Positions 55,591 to 64,000 of a stretch of DNA of 64,000 nucleotides are shown here, piece after piece (position 1 is the first letter of the stretch; each line of letters opens with the position of its first letter). The translations under genes and the position numbers were made by a program. The DNA is from Legionella rowbothamii (lineage in GTDB: Bacteria; Pseudomonadota; Gammaproteobacteria; Legionellales; Legionellaceae): contig NZ_CAAAIM010000005.1 in assembly GCF_900639985.1 (NCBI RefSeq), positions 124,001-188,000 of the forward strand. Reading direction: 5' to 3'. The notes beneath the pieces were generated by a model that had not been told where the DNA came from, made no database searches, and saw only the letters and a program-made list of their open reading frames with translations.

Positions 55591-56067
55591 ATGTTTATAG
55601 TGGAAAATATGAAATTTTTTAATGCACAGGAATGGACGCTTTCAAGTATCGAATTAGCGTGTAATGGCAAGCCCCCTACGGATGACTTAGTCCAGATATG
55701 GCTGCGACCAGGAGTCTTAATCAATGTAATTAAGGATACAGATGATTTAAAACTATTTTTATCTTTTTTCTCTGCAGACCAGCGCGGTCAAGCGATGAGA
55801 GTGATTTCTTCCTGTGACACTCTATTGGCAAATATTTTAGTTGATATCGATTCTTTCGGTTTGATTTTAAAGTATATAAACCAAGAATTTCATGAAAGAA
55901 TTCTCAATTATGTTTTTAATAACCAAGCCATTTATGAAAATATCATTGATAAAGATAACGAAGAGGAAAGGGTAAATTTAGCCAATTCTTTAGTCACGCG
56001 CTATGGTTCTCAGGGGATTTTTCAGATTTCTGGAACGCAACCTATTCAAACAAAAGATTCTATTTGA
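55591..56067 (+). CDS. Small helical-repeat protein downstream of the ankyrin gene
   Basis: The 158-residue protein (an ATG at 55609 is also possible) has no signal peptide. Two related units can be seen: D-T-D-D-L-K-L-F-L-S-F-F with QRGQAM, and D-I-D-S-F-G-L-I-L-K-Y-I with FHERIL, about 47 residues apart. This suggests a short alpha-solenoid like those in some Legionella effectors. It begins 54 bases after the ankyrin gene and may share its transcript. Family unknown. Confidence 0.6.
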   Translation: MFIVENMKFFNAQEWTLSSIELACNGKPPTDDLVQIWLRPGVLINVIKDTDDLKLFLSFFSADQRGQAMRVISSCDTLLANILVDIDSFGLILKYINQEFHERILNYVFNNQAIYENIIDKDNEEERVNLANSLVTRYGSQGIFQISGTQPIQTKDSI

Positions 56068-56122
56068 GTTAGAAGTTGATCTCTGTGAGCTTAGCGCAGC
56101 CCACAGAGATAATTGTTTTAGA

Positions 56123-57376
56123 TTATCCTAAAAACCAATGTAATATTTTATATGACACGATGGTTAACAGCGATGCTGCCGGTAATGTCAGTATCCAAGA
56201 CATGAAAATATTGCGAATCACAATCAGGTTTAATGCACCAATACCTCGCGCTAAGCCCACGCCCAATACTGCACCTACTAAGGTTTGAGTCGCTGAAACT
56301 GGAATTCCGATGCTTGTTGACACCACAACGGTTGTTGCTGCCGCTAAGGTTGCAGCAAAGGCACGGCTGGGGGTGAGGGCAGTAATCGAGCTACCTACCG
56401 TTTCGATTACTTTTCTTCCATACATCAGTAAGCCAGTTACTACCCCAAAACAGCCCAATAAAATAATCCAAGCTGGGTAATTATTGGCATCAAAAGTTTG
56501 GTGAGAATGCATCACTAAGCTATGAATAATTGTTAGTGGTCCAACAGCCAATGCAACGTCATTTGAGCCATGAGCAAAAACCATAGCACAAGCAGTAAGG
56601 GCCATGAGCACCGCAAAGTATTTTTCTACTTGGATAAAGCGTTCTCTGCGTCTGATTCTTGGATGTTCCGGAATGCGCCGAATAAAGACCATTCCAATCA
56701 AGGTAATAACAATACTGGTGGCCAGAGTTACGGCTAAATTTTGTTTAAAATTGAAATGAATACCAAAATGATGTAATCCCTTAAATACTGTAATAAATGA
56801 CAAAATAGAACCAATTAAAAATAAATAAATGGGTATATATATTTTTGCTTTGGCTAAGGGGTTACTTTTAACAAAAATTGTCTGCTGGATACTTATAAAT
56901 AATATATATGCAGTGATTCCTGAAATCAGCGGTGACGTAATCCAGCTGATTGCGATACGGCTTACCTGGTCCCAATGAACGGCATCTGTGCCAAGAACTA
57001 CCGCACCAAAACCTACCATCGAACCAACTAACGCATTGGTAATGGATACGGGAACCCCAATATAACTGGCTAGGTTCATCCAAATAGTGCAGGCTAATAA
57101 AACTCCGAGCATTCCCTCAATTAGCACTAATGGTTGTTCAGATAATTGGCTGGTGTTTATGATCCCATCCCGCATGGTTTCTGTGACTCCAGTTCCCCCG
57201 ATAAAGGCCCCGGCAAATTCAAAAATAATCGCAATGAGCATAGCCTGCCTTGCGGTTATTGCTTTTGAACCCATCGTGGTACTCATAACATTGGCCAAGT
57301 CATTGGCCCCTACACCCCAAGTCATTAAAAAACAAAGAATAATAGCAATACAAAGATAAACAATTGAATAATCCAT
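56123..57376 (-). CDS. pitA: PiT-family inorganic phosphate transporter
   Basis: The 417-residue protein has about ten membrane segments and the two PiT signature repeats: GANDLANVMSTTMGSKAIT near the N-terminus and FAHGSNDVALAVGPL in the second half. It imports phosphate (as metal phosphate) with protons. The DUF47 partner lies nine bases upstream on the same strand, the usual pairing. Confidence 0.93.
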   Translation of the reverse strand: MDYSIVYLCIAIILCFLMTWGVGANDLANVMSTTMGSKAITARQAMLIAIIFEFAGAFIGGTGVTETMRDGIINTSQLSEQPLVLIEGMLGVLLACTIWMNLASYIGVPVSITNALVGSMVGFGAVVLGTDAVHWDQVSRIAISWITSPLISGITAYILFISIQQTIFVKSNPLAKAKIYIPIYLFLIGSILSFITVFKGLHHFGIHFNFKQNLAVTLATSIVITLIGMVFIRRIPEHPRIRRRERFIQVEKYFAVLMALTACAMVFAHGSNDVALAVGPLTIIHSLVMHSHQTFDANNYPAWIILLGCFGVVTGLLMYGRKVIETVGSSITALTPSRAFAATLAAATTVVVSTSIGIPVSATQTLVGAVLGVGLARGIGALNLIVIRNIFMSWILTLPAASLLTIVSYKILHWFLG

Positions 57377-57385
57377 AGGAATTTA

Positions 57386-58057
57386 CTACCGAGCAATTAG
57401 AATTTGTAGCCGACTACCCACTGTTTGAGCGTTATCAGCCAAGTCATCGATCCACTGGACCACTTTATAGAGGAAGATTGTATCGATTGCCGATAAATCT
57501 TTTTCGATTTCAAAAATACGATGTCTGACTTCTGCAAGTCGTTCATCGCTGTCATGTTCTATTTCGTAGAGGGTCATAATCATCTCTTCAACGATTTTAA
57601 CTTCAGAACCTCTAAACCCCGTTTCCAGCAACTCATCGAGTTCATTAATGGCGTTACATGCTTGTTTGGATGCATCCAAACATCGATGTAAAAAGGGCAT
57701 GAATAGTGATTTCAACGCTTCAGGAATTATCATCCTTCTGCTGATGATAATATTAGCAATATCCTCTGCTTTGTTAGCTATGCTGTCTTGAGCACTAAGT
57801 AACTCAAGTAAATCAGTACGTGAGACCGGTAAGAATAAGCCGGTTGGTAAATGTAGACGTAGATCTCGTTTAATGAGGTCGGCTTCTTTTTCCAGCGACA
57901 CTATTTTTTCTTTAATGCTGGTTGCGGTAGGCCAATCTTTTTTTAATACAGCTTCAAAAAATGGGTATAGCTGTTTTGCACATTGATGTACTTTACGCAT
58001 GTGTTGTTCTATTGGCCTTATTGGAGAAGGACCAAACATGTTAAAAATGCTACCCAT
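57386..58057 (-). CDS. DUF47/TIGR00153 PhoU-like partner of the phosphate transporter
   Basis: The ATG at 58057 (MGSIFNMFGPSPIRP) gives 223 residues. It is an all-helical PhoU-like protein with acidic metal-binding patches (EIEHDSDERLAEV). In many bacteria this gene precedes pit and modulates the transporter. A 39-base upstream extension of the frame lacks a good ribosome site. Confidence 0.88.
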   Translation of the reverse strand: MGSIFNMFGPSPIRPIEQHMRKVHQCAKQLYPFFEAVLKKDWPTATSIKEKIVSLEKEADLIKRDLRLHLPTGLFLPVSRTDLLELLSAQDSIANKAEDIANIIISRRMIIPEALKSLFMPFLHRCLDASKQACNAINELDELLETGFRGSEVKIVEEMIMTLYEIEHDSDERLAEVRHRIFEIEKDLSAIDTIFLYKVVQWIDDLADNAQTVGSRLQILIAR

Positions 58058-58225
58058 AGTGATCTCGGTAAGAAGATTTTGTTGAAGTATACCCAAACTT
58101 TTATAGGAACAAAACCATTCATTCTAGATATTGATGCTACAATTGAAAATATTAAGTGTTTTTATGCATATTTGGATATGCATTGCCGCTCAAAAAAATA
58201 AATCATGTTTACAGGGAGTTTGACC

Positions 58226-59014
58226 ATGAAACGGGTATGGCTAATTGGCGTATTTTTTTTCGTAAATAATGTATTTGCTCAAGGATTAATTACAAAAGTT
58301 ATTCAGTTGCAGTACATCCCGGCAGAAAAAGTAATTAAATTAATGGAACCCTTGATGCCTGAAGGGGAGGCGCTTAGTGGCACTGGACAAACACTCGTGG
58401 TAAAGGTGGATGCAAAAACGTTAACACAACTCAGAACGATATTGCACCAGATTGACGTGCCACCAGTCACTTTTAATGTTTCAGTTTATCAAGGCGACCC
58501 TCAATGGCTTAGCTCTCAGAATGATAATTCAGTCACTTACAGTACTCAGACCCAATCGCAAATGTTACAAAGCCAATCGGTTCGCGTAATGAATGGTGAG
58601 TCCGCTTTGGTGACTATGAATCAGGAGGTGCCAATTGTTACTTCTGTAGGTGCGGGCTTTTATGGCACAGGAGTTTCTTATGAGCAGCATCAGATTAAAA
58701 ATGGAATTTTGGTTCAGCCTGTTTTGCGTGGCTCGCAAGTTGAATTATCCGTGCGCCGCTTACGCGAGCAAATGAATCCTGCAGGTGGGCAACAATTTGA
58801 TAATCAAAAAATCGATACTAAATTGATGATCCCTCTCAATAAATGGGTTTCTTTAGGCAGTCCTGAGGGTGCACAACAAACCGATAATTCGTCGAGGTCT
58901 TTTTCCGCTGGTAATACTTTTGCACAGCAATCAACGTTGTATATTAAGGTTACTATTATGGGTCAAAATCCTGCTGCACCAAATAAAAAATCAAATGCAG
59001 TAGATACCTGGTGA
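58226..59014 (+). CDS. Exported protein with secretin N-type domain
   Basis: The ATG at 58226 follows GGGAGTTTGACC and gives 262 residues with a signal peptide (cleavage at V-F-A-Q, about residue 18). The first domain (about 20-85) is a secretin short domain: VIQLQYIPAEKVIKLMEPLM and LRTILHQIDVPP. The rest resembles the early part of a secretin, with repeated Gln/Ser, but lacks the channel-forming C-terminus. It may help a secretin or be a truncated relative. No secretion genes are nearby. Confidence 0.75.
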   Translation: MKRVWLIGVFFFVNNVFAQGLITKVIQLQYIPAEKVIKLMEPLMPEGEALSGTGQTLVVKVDAKTLTQLRTILHQIDVPPVTFNVSVYQGDPQWLSSQNDNSVTYSTQTQSQMLQSQSVRVMNGESALVTMNQEVPIVTSVGAGFYGTGVSYEQHQIKNGILVQPVLRGSQVELSVRRLREQMNPAGGQQFDNQKIDTKLMIPLNKWVSLGSPEGAQQTDNSSRSFSAGNTFAQQSTLYIKVTIMGQNPAAPNKKSNAVDTW

Positions 59015-59082
59015 TTAGTAAATAGGCACGTTGTTTATAGTATATAATTAAAATAGACAGCTGCTCTTTTTGAGGAGGCAGT

Positions 59083-59646
59083 ATGACAACAATAAACTCT
59101 TTGGCAAACCATTTGTTGATCGCGATGCCTTCACTACACGATCCAAATTTTGAAAAAACAGTAATTTACCTTTGTGAACATCGGGAGGAAGGGTCTGTAG
59201 GTTTAATTATTAATCGTCCGATGCAATTTTCTTTATCTTTAGTTTTTGAGCAGTTGGATATTGAGCCTATACGCGTTGAGCAAAGCCACTTGCCTTTAAT
59301 GTTTGGGGGACCAGTACAGCCCGAGCGTGGTTTTGTGGTGCATAAGGAGTTGGGCGAATGGCGTTCTAGTTTGTTTTTACAAGAGGACGTGACGGTAACG
59401 ACGTCCAATGATATTATTCGCGCGATTGCTGACGATAAGGGACCCAAAGATGTTTTGGTTACTTTAGGATACAGTGGTTGGGTGGATAATCAATTGGAAA
59501 AAGAAATTTTGAATAATCTATGGTTAGTTTGTCCATATCGTTCAGAACTTCTCTACGAGGTTCCTTTTGAGGATCGTTGGGAGTATGCCGGATTAACTTT
59601 GGGCATCAAAATGAATCAACTGAGTGCAAATTCTGGTCATGCCTGA
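59083..59646 (+). CDS. yqgE: YqgE/AlgH family protein (UPF0301)
   Basis: The 187-residue protein has the family motifs NHLLIAMPSL, VGLIINRPM, MFGGPVQPERGFVVH and LVTLGYSGW. The biochemical role is not settled. It overlaps the next gene (ruvX), a pairing conserved across gammaproteobacteria. Confidence 0.93.
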   Translation: MTTINSLANHLLIAMPSLHDPNFEKTVIYLCEHREEGSVGLIINRPMQFSLSLVFEQLDIEPIRVEQSHLPLMFGGPVQPERGFVVHKELGEWRSSLFLQEDVTVTTSNDIIRAIADDKGPKDVLVTLGYSGWVDNQLEKEILNNLWLVCPYRSELLYEVPFEDRWEYAGLTLGIKMNQLSANSGHA

Positions 59647-60058
59647 TGGTGTATATTTAGCTTTTGATTTTGGTTACAAACGCATTGGTATGGCTGTGGG
59701 GCAGCGATTGACCTGCAGTGCATCTCCTTTAGCCACACTGCGTGCACAGATGGGCGTTCCTGACTGGGGGGCTGTGGAAAAAGTGATTTCCCAGTGGAAT
59801 CCTCAAGCATTGATTGTAGGGATTCCTACTTGTATTGATGGTAGTTCACTCTATACCACCTCTGCTGCACGACGCTTTGCGAAACAATTACGTAAACGTT
59901 TTGCTCTGCCGGTGCACTTAGTCGATGAGCGACTTTCTACAGTAGAAGCTCGAGGACAACTATTTGAACAGGGTGGGTATCGTAAAATCAAGCAAACCGA
60001 GGTGGATAGCATTGCTGCCTGTGTTATACTCGAGCAGTGGCTGCAACATCCTGAATGA
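59639..60058 (+). CDS. ruvX: YqgF/RuvX, putative Holliday-junction resolvase
   Basis: The ATG at 59639 lies inside the end of yqgE and gives 139 residues. RNase-H-fold motifs are FDFGYKRIGMAVG (first Asp), LIVGIP and VDERLSTVEA, plus a late EVDSIAACVILEQWL. The family processes pre-16S rRNA or Holliday junctions. It is followed six bases later by pyrB. Confidence 0.9.
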   Translation: MPDGVYLAFDFGYKRIGMAVGQRLTCSASPLATLRAQMGVPDWGAVEKVISQWNPQALIVGIPTCIDGSSLYTTSAARRFAKQLRKRFALPVHLVDERLSTVEARGQLFEQGGYRKIKQTEVDSIAACVILEQWLQHPE

Positions 60059-60064
60059 GGTTTT

Positions 60065-60958
60065 ATGAAGCATTTTCTAGAAATTAGTCAATTATCTCGT
60101 CAACAAATCGAATCTTTATTACAACGCGCTTTTTTCTTTAAACAACAAAAAAATTATCCTTCGTATCAGCAACATACTGTGGCTAATTTATTTTATGAAA
60201 ATAGCACGAGGACTCGCGTCAGCTTTGAATTAGCTGCAAATCATTTATCAATGCGAGTAATTAATTTGGATCTACAAAGTTCCTCAGAAACTAAAGGTGA
60301 GGTGATTGAGGATACGATTAAAACACTTGCGGCAATGGGAATTTGTCATTTTGTGATTCGCCATCAGCAAGATGGTTTACAACAAAGTTTGGCCCAGAAG
60401 GTAGGTAATGATGTGCGTATAATTAATGCTGGGGACGGCACTCATGCTCATCCAAGCCAGGCACTACTTGATATGATGACGATTTTAGAGCAAAAACCAA
60501 AATTAGAGCAACTAAAAATTGCGATTTTGGGAAACGTCCGTCATTCGCGTGTTGCTAACTCTTTTCAATGTATGTCTAAGGCTTTAGGGGTCGGAGAGCT
60601 GGTTTTAATCGCCCCAGAGCTTTGGCAACCACAAACCTTGCATTATGGCCGAGTTACTACAAATATTCGTGAAGGATTGGCAGATGCTGATGTGGTGATG
60701 TGCCTGCGTGTGCAACGTGAGCGCTTACTAGCCGATGATCAGATGGACTTGGCTCAGTATCGTCACGACTTTGCATTAACTCAGCAAAGCTTGGTTCTGG
60801 CTAAGTCCGATGTGATGGTGATGCATCCAGGACCCATGAATCGGGGTATTGAAATTGATAGCGATGTAGCTGATGGCGCTTATTCCTTTATTCTGCGTCA
60901 GGTTCAAAATGGGGTGTTTGCGCGCATGGCCATTTTTGATGCCCTTGCTGGAAAGTAA
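60065..60958 (+). CDS. pyrB: Aspartate carbamoyltransferase catalytic subunit
   Basis: The 297-residue enzyme joins carbamoyl phosphate to aspartate in pyrimidine synthesis. The phosphate loop is S47-T-R-T-R51, with HPSQALLD, RVQRER and MHPGPMNRG later. In Pseudomonas-like operons yqgE-ruvX is followed by pyrR-pyrB-pyrC; here pyrR is missing and no pyrC follows. No regulatory subunit gene pyrI is adjacent. Confidence 0.96.
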   Translation: MKHFLEISQLSRQQIESLLQRAFFFKQQKNYPSYQQHTVANLFYENSTRTRVSFELAANHLSMRVINLDLQSSSETKGEVIEDTIKTLAAMGICHFVIRHQQDGLQQSLAQKVGNDVRIINAGDGTHAHPSQALLDMMTILEQKPKLEQLKIAILGNVRHSRVANSFQCMSKALGVGELVLIAPELWQPQTLHYGRVTTNIREGLADADVVMCLRVQRERLLADDQMDLAQYRHDFALTQQSLVLAKSDVMVMHPGPMNRGIEIDSDVADGAYSFILRQVQNGVFARMAIFDALAGK

Positions 60959-60961
60959 GGC

Positions 60962-60999
60962 TCCTTCTAGGTTGGGCTGTTAAGCCCAACCTAGAAGGA
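60962..60999 (+). terminator. 17-bp perfect terminator hairpin after pyrB
   Basis: TCCTTCTAGGTTGGGCT (60962-60978) and AGCCCAACCTAGAAGGA (60983-60999) are exact reverse complements with a 4-base loop. Its core is the TAGGTTGGGCT motif shared with other hairpins of the window. Confidence 0.7.
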
Positions 61000-61104
61000 C
61001 TAATCACTCCAGCAATTGGGGGCGAATTTCCATATTTTAAAACTCCTATAAATCGCACTGATTTAAATATAATGAGATAACACTGTCAATTAAAGAAACG
61101 TCTG

Positions 61105-62616
61105 TTATTTAGGCTTTTGCACGCTATGCTTAAAGGACAAAGCTTGTTGCAAATGCGCTAAATTTACAGAGCTACTCCTATCCACATCCGCAATCGTTCG
61201 GGCCACTTTCAGTAAACGATGATAGCCACGAGCAGATAATTTGAGCTGGCTCATTACTCGGCTGAGGAATTCTTGTTCCTTAACACCAATGTTGGATACT
61301 TGTTCACAGGCTTTAGCACTTAAATTGGCATTAAGGCAATTTTGTCGTTCCATCTGTACTGCGCGTATTTGGATCACTTGCTCCCGAATTCGTACGCTTT
61401 GCTTTTCCGGATTGGTATTGGGTTTAATCAGCTCTTCCTGAGTTAAAGCTTGAATGTTGATTTGCATGTCGATACGGTCTAAAAGTGGGGCTGATAGTTT
61501 GCCTAAGTAGCGATTTATGCGATCTGGGCTACATAAACAGTCCGCTTGGGTATTCCCCCATTGCCCACAAGGGCAAGGATTCATGGCTGCGAGCAATTGA
61601 AAATTTGCAGGAAACTCTACTTGGGCCGCAGCTCTTGAAATGCAAATTGTTCCCGATTCTAAAGGTTGTCTTAGGGTTTCTAAGACATGGCGGTTAAATT
61701 CAGGCAACTCATCTAAAAATAATACCCCATTATGAGCTAGGGATATTTCTCCGGGTTTTGGTGGATTGCCGCCACCTACTAAAGCGACAGGGGAGGCTGT
61801 ATGGTGAGGAGCGCGAAAGGGGGGCGATTGCCATTCAGTAAAATTGGGCAGCTTGCCACGAATAGAGTTAATTGCTGCACATTCTAAAGCTTCGGTTTCT
61901 GAAAGCTGAGGTAATAACGTATTAAAGCGTTTGGCCAACATGGTTTTCCCACTCCCGGGGGCTCCGCTTAATAAAATACTATGCCCACCGGCAGCAGCAA
62001 TTTCCATAGCCTTTTTGGCATGAAACTGCCCTTTTATTTCGGACCAGTCTAGTTCTGATTGGGGAGTATTTTGTTCTGGACGCGGAGGTAAGGAATGCAA
62101 AGGGGTTCCTTGACATAGATAGCCACACACTTCACGTAAGTTGCTCGCAGTGCTGATATTTTGATGCCCTGTTAATGATGCCTCGATTGCATTAGCATTG
62201 GCAATAATTAAATGGTTATTACTTTTATGTGCGGCTAAGACGGCAGGAATAATCGCTGAAATACCACGAAGCTCTCCGCTTAACGCTAACTCTCCAATAA
62301 ATTCATGGTGCAATAAATTTTGTTGGGGGATTTGATTCGAGGCAGCAAGGATACCTAAGGCGATGGGCAAATCAAAACCACTGCCTGTTTTGGGGAGATC
62401 CGCGGGTCCTAAATTGACGGTGATTTTTCGACAGGGAAATTCGAATTGGCTGTTGATAATGGCTGAGCGTACTCGGTCTTTACTTTCTTTGATTGCGGTT
62501 TCGGCAAGACCTACAATGGCGAAGCTAGGCATACCATTTGATAAATGGACTTCTACGGATACCGGGTGCGCCAGTATACCCACGGTACTGCGTGTTTTTG
62601 CAAATGCAAGATTCAT
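61105..62616 (-). CDS. comM: YifB/ComM magnesium-chelatase-like AAA+ ATPase
   Basis: The 503-residue protein has an N-terminal Lon-protease-like domain (about 1-170) and an AAA+ core with Walker A SGAPGSGKTMLAK (about residue 217), Walker B VLFLDELPEF and a Zn-type C-P-C motif in MNPCPCGQWG. ComM helps branch migration during natural transformation, a process known in Legionella. It is convergent with pyrB and upstream of it is ubiK, on the same strand. Confidence 0.94.
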   Translation of the reverse strand: MNLAFAKTRSTVGILAHPVSVEVHLSNGMPSFAIVGLAETAIKESKDRVRSAIINSQFEFPCRKITVNLGPADLPKTGSGFDLPIALGILAASNQIPQQNLLHHEFIGELALSGELRGISAIIPAVLAAHKSNNHLIIANANAIEASLTGHQNISTASNLREVCGYLCQGTPLHSLPPRPEQNTPQSELDWSEIKGQFHAKKAMEIAAAGGHSILLSGAPGSGKTMLAKRFNTLLPQLSETEALECAAINSIRGKLPNFTEWQSPPFRAPHHTASPVALVGGGNPPKPGEISLAHNGVLFLDELPEFNRHVLETLRQPLESGTICISRAAAQVEFPANFQLLAAMNPCPCGQWGNTQADCLCSPDRINRYLGKLSAPLLDRIDMQINIQALTQEELIKPNTNPEKQSVRIREQVIQIRAVQMERQNCLNANLSAKACEQVSNIGVKEQEFLSRVMSQLKLSARGYHRLLKVARTIADVDRSSSVNLAHLQQALSFKHSVQKPK

Positions 62617-62707
62617 GTGGATTAATTTCCTTGTTAATCGGGTTGGACTTTTATCGGGCTTAGTTCATTTCTACTACCTTGGTCAAAATGAATTAGGCTC
62701 TAGGTTT

Positions 62708-62971
62708 TTATTTTTCTTTTTTCTTTTTCTCTCGATGCCCCATCAATTCATTCACCTGTTCTTGGAGATGATCTAATTTTTCGCGTGTACGAGTTAATAC
62801 TTTAGTTTGTACGTCAAATTCTTCTCGAGTGACTAGATCCATATGCGTAAACGCGGCATGTAATACTTCTTTAAATTTTTGTTGGATGTCTTTTTCAATG
62901 TTTTGTAGACTTGGAGGAAGTGCTGCGAAAAGTTTTTTCGCTAAATCGTCAAATTGTTTGGGGTCGAACAT
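62708..62971 (-). CDS. ubiK: UbiK/YqiC ubiquinone accessory factor
   Basis: The ATG at 62971 follows AAAGGAGTGAAC and gives 87 residues. It has an amphipathic N-terminal part (LAKKLFAALPPSLQ), a helix, and a C-terminal coiled coil (EFDVQTKVLTRTREKLDHLQEQV) ending in a Lys-rich tail. This is the BMFP/UbiK plan: a trimeric protein that helps UbiJ in ubiquinone synthesis. It is divergent from the P-II gene. Confidence 0.9.
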   Translation of the reverse strand: MFDPKQFDDLAKKLFAALPPSLQNIEKDIQQKFKEVLHAAFTHMDLVTREEFDVQTKVLTRTREKLDHLQEQVNELMGHREKKKKEK

Positions 62972-63043
62972 GTTCACTCCTTTATTATATTTGTAACGAG
63001 TCTAACAAAAGTATCAACCTAAAAAAAGTATACGGAATATATT

Positions 63044-63385
63044 ATGAAAATGATTACAGCGATTATTAAACCATTTAAACTGGATGATGTGCATGAAGCA
63101 TTAATGGATATCAATGTACCTGGCATTACTATTTCTGAAACACGTGGGTTTGGACGGCAAAAGGGGCATACGGAATTATATCGCGGAGCCGAATACGTCG
63201 TGGACTTTCTCCCTAAGATCAAAATTGAACTGGCTTTGCCTGATGATATGGTTGAGGCGGCGATCGAGGCAATTTGTAAATCTGCTTATACGGGGAAAAT
63301 TGGTGATGGTAAGATTTTTGTTTATGACTTGCAGCAAGTTGTACGGGTGCGAACGGGGGAGATTGGGGCAGATGCGTTAAGTTAG
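63044..63385 (+). CDS. glnB: Nitrogen regulatory P-II protein
   Basis: The 113-residue protein is a full P-II subunit. The T-loop has GRQKGHTELYRGAEYVVDF with the uridylylation Tyr at Y51, and the B- and C-loops are present (TGKIGDGKIFV). It senses 2-oxoglutarate and ATP/ADP. No amtB lies next to it within the window, so GlnB is a better guess than GlnK, but the two cannot be separated by sequence alone. Confidence 0.94.
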   Translation: MKMITAIIKPFKLDDVHEALMDINVPGITISETRGFGRQKGHTELYRGAEYVVDFLPKIKIELALPDDMVEAAIEAICKSAYTGKIGDGKIFVYDLQQVVRVRTGEIGADALS

Positions 63386-63411
63386 TTATAAAAATGCTTT
63401 AATAAACGGTC

Positions 63412-63481
63412 GTTATTGCGAGCCTAGGCGTTCCGTGCTTCGTACTTCTAGGGTGCTCGTCTCTAGGTTCCTCGCGATGAC
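63412..63481. repeat. GTCATTGCGAG-type palindromic repeat
   Basis: GTTATTGCGAG (63412-63422) and CTCGCGATGAC (63471-63481) are imperfect inverted ends of a 70-base element between the convergent P-II and cyclo-ligase genes. The same ends occur in the repeat at 46271 in part. Confidence 0.45.
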
Positions 63482-63492
63482 AGGATTATTGG

Positions 63493-64000
63493 CTATGCCG
63501 GATTACGCCAATAAATCGCCCGTTGAGTAATCACTGCATCAAGAGGAATATCCCAGGGGTGTGGCTGAATAAAATTCACCCGCTGAAATTGATAGGCCAC
63601 TCCAAACAAAGTGCAATTTGTTTTGTCTTTGAATGTTCTGTCGTAATATCCTGCACCCATTCCCAAGCGAGTACAACGAACGTCGAAGGCAACTAAAGGC
63701 ATCAAAATTAAATCCAACTCTTCTGCTGGTATTGCTAAATCATGACTCACATCAGGTTCAGGAATGCCATAGCGATTCTTTTTAAAAGGCGTTACCGGAG
63801 TTGCTGGTAGAAATGAAAGAGTTAAATCTTTTTCATTGATTGCGGGGAAATAGCAAAATTTTCCCTGTAAGGGAGCTGTACTCCAAATTCCGCCTAAATC
63901 AATTTCACCATTCACAGCAAAATACAAAGCAATACGTTTTGCATGTCGGTATTGATCCAAAGAACGTATACGAGTACACACTTGATTGGAGGATGTGGAG
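63493..64000 (-). CDS. ygfA: 5-formyltetrahydrofolate cyclo-ligase (5' end outside window)
   Basis: About 169 codons are present. The frame stays open to base 64000, so the true start lies beyond the window (the family has about 190 residues). Motifs are RIALYFAVNGEIDL, YGIPEP, LILMPLVAFD and RLGMGAGYYDRTF. The enzyme converts 5-formyl-THF to 5,10-methenyl-THF. In gammaproteobacteria the 6S RNA gene often lies just upstream, which would be outside this window. Confidence 0.9.
   Translation of the reverse strand, partial: STSSNQVCTRIRSLDQYRHAKRIALYFAVNGEIDLGGIWSTAPLQGKFCYFPAINEKDLTLSFLPATPVTPFKKNRYGIPEPDVSHDLAIPAEELDLILMPLVAFDVRCTRLGMGAGYYDRTFKDKTNCTLFGVAYQFQRVNFIQPHPWDIPLDAVITQRAIYWRNPA

Noticed and set aside
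56076-56288. 70-codon plus-strand frame downstream of the helical-repeat gene
   Set aside because: Most of it is antisense to the PiT transporter 3' end, with a weak start and no family resemblance.

Overview
The window is a chromosomal segment of a Legionella species. It carries a collinear block of Dot/Icm (type IVB) secretion genes in the order known from L. pneumophila region II, plus several genes that look like Dot/Icm effectors, in an AT-rich gammaproteobacterial background. Gene content alone does not give the species. The absence of tphA-icmF-icmH after icmB argues against L. pneumophila itself. No rRNA, tRNA, CRISPR array, IS element or prophage was seen.

Layout. (1) 1-9520: 3' end of icmK/dotH, then icmE/dotG, icmG/dotF, icmC/dotE and icmD/dotP, a terminator, then icmJ/dotN and icmB/dotO. 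(2) 9516-18400: a secreted tubby-like protein behind a PmrA-type box, a diguanylate cyclase, a two-component system divergent from a Spy/CpxP-like protein, a periplasmic cupin, an OxyR/AhpC/AhpD peroxide-defence module and a dicarboxylate-type symporter. (3) 18520-21500: two neighbouring candidate effectors, a coiled-coil protein with a membrane hairpin and a histone-deacetylase-fold protein resembling LphD. (4) 21672-23845: photolyase and a secreted HAD acid phosphatase. (5) 23985-40803: smc, zipA, then a division/cell-wall cluster murF, mraY, murD, ftsW, murC, a gutted murB, ddl, ftsQ, ftsA, ftsZ, lpxC. (6) 41043-53000: a leucine-rich-repeat candidate effector, M13 metallopeptidase, small membrane and secreted proteins, GNAT, SelO, SDR, an omptin protease, dciA, a PH-domain protein and an adenosine/adenine deaminase. 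(7) 53095-56067: an ankyrin protein with a probable cysteine-protease domain, behind a second PmrA-type box, and a small repeat protein. (8) 56123-64000: PiT phosphate transporter with its DUF47 partner, a secretin-domain protein, yqgE-ruvX-pyrB, comM/yifB, ubiK, a P-II gene and the 3' part of the 5-formyl-THF cyclo-ligase gene.

How the parts fit. The icm genes encode outer-membrane-to-cytoplasm parts of the effector export machine. The ankyrin/protease, HDAC-like, LRR and coiled-coil proteins are plausible cargo. Two genes, the tubby-like protein next to icmB and the ankyrin/protease gene, share a tandem PmrA-like motif at the same distance from their -10 elements, which suggests co-regulation with other effectors. 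The main anomalies are an in-frame internal deletion that leaves murB with 78 codons inside an otherwise intact essential operon, and the lack of murG at its usual place. Many intergenic gaps hold palindromic hairpins from a few recurring sequence families, mostly placed as terminators.
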